Assembly (NCBI GenBank): GCA_030652335.1
Contig: JAUSAW010000006.1
Span: forward strand, 1 to 64,000
DNA from: Gammaproteobacteria bacterium
GTDB taxonomy: Bacteria; Pseudomonadota; Gammaproteobacteria; Francisellales; CACEW01
DNA: 64,000 nucleotides
Reading direction: 5' to 3'
Part shown: one piece after another, positions 63,742-64,000 of the stretch
Layout: every line of letters begins with the position of its first letter
Position numbering within the stretch: position 1 is the stretch's first letter
Program-made: the position numbers and the translations under genes
Notes under the pieces: model-generated
The model's input: the letters and a program-made list of their open reading frames with translations, nothing else
What the model was told of the DNA's origin: nothing
Databases searched by the model: none

Positions 63742-64000
63742 CTACTTTTTGTTTTCGCTTTGTTTTCGCTTTTTCAAATGCACCAATAACAATGAAATTG
63801 CCGCGGGAGTAATCCCAGGGATTCTACTGGCTTGACCCACTGTTGCGGGTCTCACATTGATAAGTTTTTGACGGACCTCATTCGATAATCCTGATACTAT
63901 TTCATAATCAAAATTATCCGAAATAATGGTTTCCTCTTGGCGGCGTTGACGCTCGATATCATCGGCCTGTCTATCGATATAACCGGCGTATTTTGCCTGA
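63742..64000 (-). CDS. mnmG: tRNA uridine-5-carboxymethylaminomethyl enzyme MnmG, C-terminal part
   Basis: The frame is open from the right window edge to a TAG at 63742 and codes 85 complete residues: [34 protein letters not shown] and [23 protein letters not shown] are the conserved MnmG (GidA) C-terminal helical domain that binds MnmE and tRNA. The tail [10 protein letters not shown] comes from a short GTTTTCGCTTT duplication. The rest lies outside the window. It is convergent with paralog 2. Confidence 0.93.
   Translation of the reverse strand, partial: QAKYAGYIDRQADDIERQRRQEETIISDNFDYEIVSGLSNEVRQKLINVRPATVGQASRIPGITPAAISLLLVHLKKRKQSENKK

Overview
The window looks like chromosomal DNA of a moderately AT-rich gammaproteobacterium. 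The evidence is a run of classical housekeeping loci in gammaproteobacterial order: secA / DUF721 (dciA) / lpxC / ftsZ / ftsA / ftsQ / murB / murC / murG / ftsW; hslV-hslU-DUF971-sbcB; a complete suf operon; pstCABS; and a complete trp operon. A coiled-coil-headed porin that recalls LbtU/DUF3573-type proteins, an HslV with a short propeptide, and several Ser/Thr/Pro-rich lineage-specific proteins suggest a relative of the Legionellales (Legionella/Coxiella-like). This placement is inference, not proof.

Layout. 1-330: a strong leftward promoter and leader with rRNA-operon features (discriminator, boxA); the 16S gene should lie just beyond the left edge. 338-12615: secA, dciA on the other strand, then the 3' half of the division/cell-wall cluster, read leftward from ftsW to lpxC. 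There is no ddl between murB and ftsQ, no murD next to ftsW, and a repeat-bearing gap between ftsQ and ftsA. 12835-14697: a tandem universal stress protein, an unknown coiled-coil gene, and a 207-nt foldback element. 14698-18379: protease HslVU, DUF971 protein and exonuclease I. 18376-23828: PAP2 phosphatase, glutamine synthetase, a coiled-coil unknown, a membrane-anchored GltB-like flavoenzyme, and a 27-residue Lys-rich peptide gene. 24077-27337: a small beta-barrel gene followed closely by an 807-residue stalk-plus-propeller protein. 27611-34233: thiL, def, an EEP hydrolase, engB, epmB, msrA, folE, cbpA-cbpM. 34320-40254: vapBC-like toxin-antitoxin with a clear promoter/operator, pstCABS, and a divergent porin. 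40266-47983: yfhL, coaD, a small HTH protein, and the suf operon (Rrf2 regulator, sufB, C, D, S, U, A, T). 48103-54156: two glycosyltransferase-type membrane proteins, a Dps ferritin, an APC permease and a divergent LysR regulator. 54196-62021: trpL-trpE-G-D-C-F-B-A followed by a class II DAHP synthase. 62154-63701: two tandem paralogous single-pass membrane proteins. 63742-64000: the C-terminal end of mnmG.

How the parts work together. The left third is growth and envelope biogenesis. The trp operon appears to be controlled by classical attenuation: its leader peptide has three consecutive Trp codons followed by a terminator with nine T residues, and the operon carries its own DAHP synthase, so entry into the shikimate pathway is co-controlled with tryptophan. 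The suf operon is self-contained, with its own Fe-S-type regulator. The pst genes and a porin are transcribed divergently from a short region with Pho-box-like repeats.

The parts least explained by known biology are the foldback element, the Lys-rich micro-gene, the barrel/stalk-propeller pair, and the tandem paralogs that share an N-terminal acidic/proline motif, one membrane span and a conserved C-terminal tail. No CRISPR array, prophage, transposase or tRNA gene was seen.
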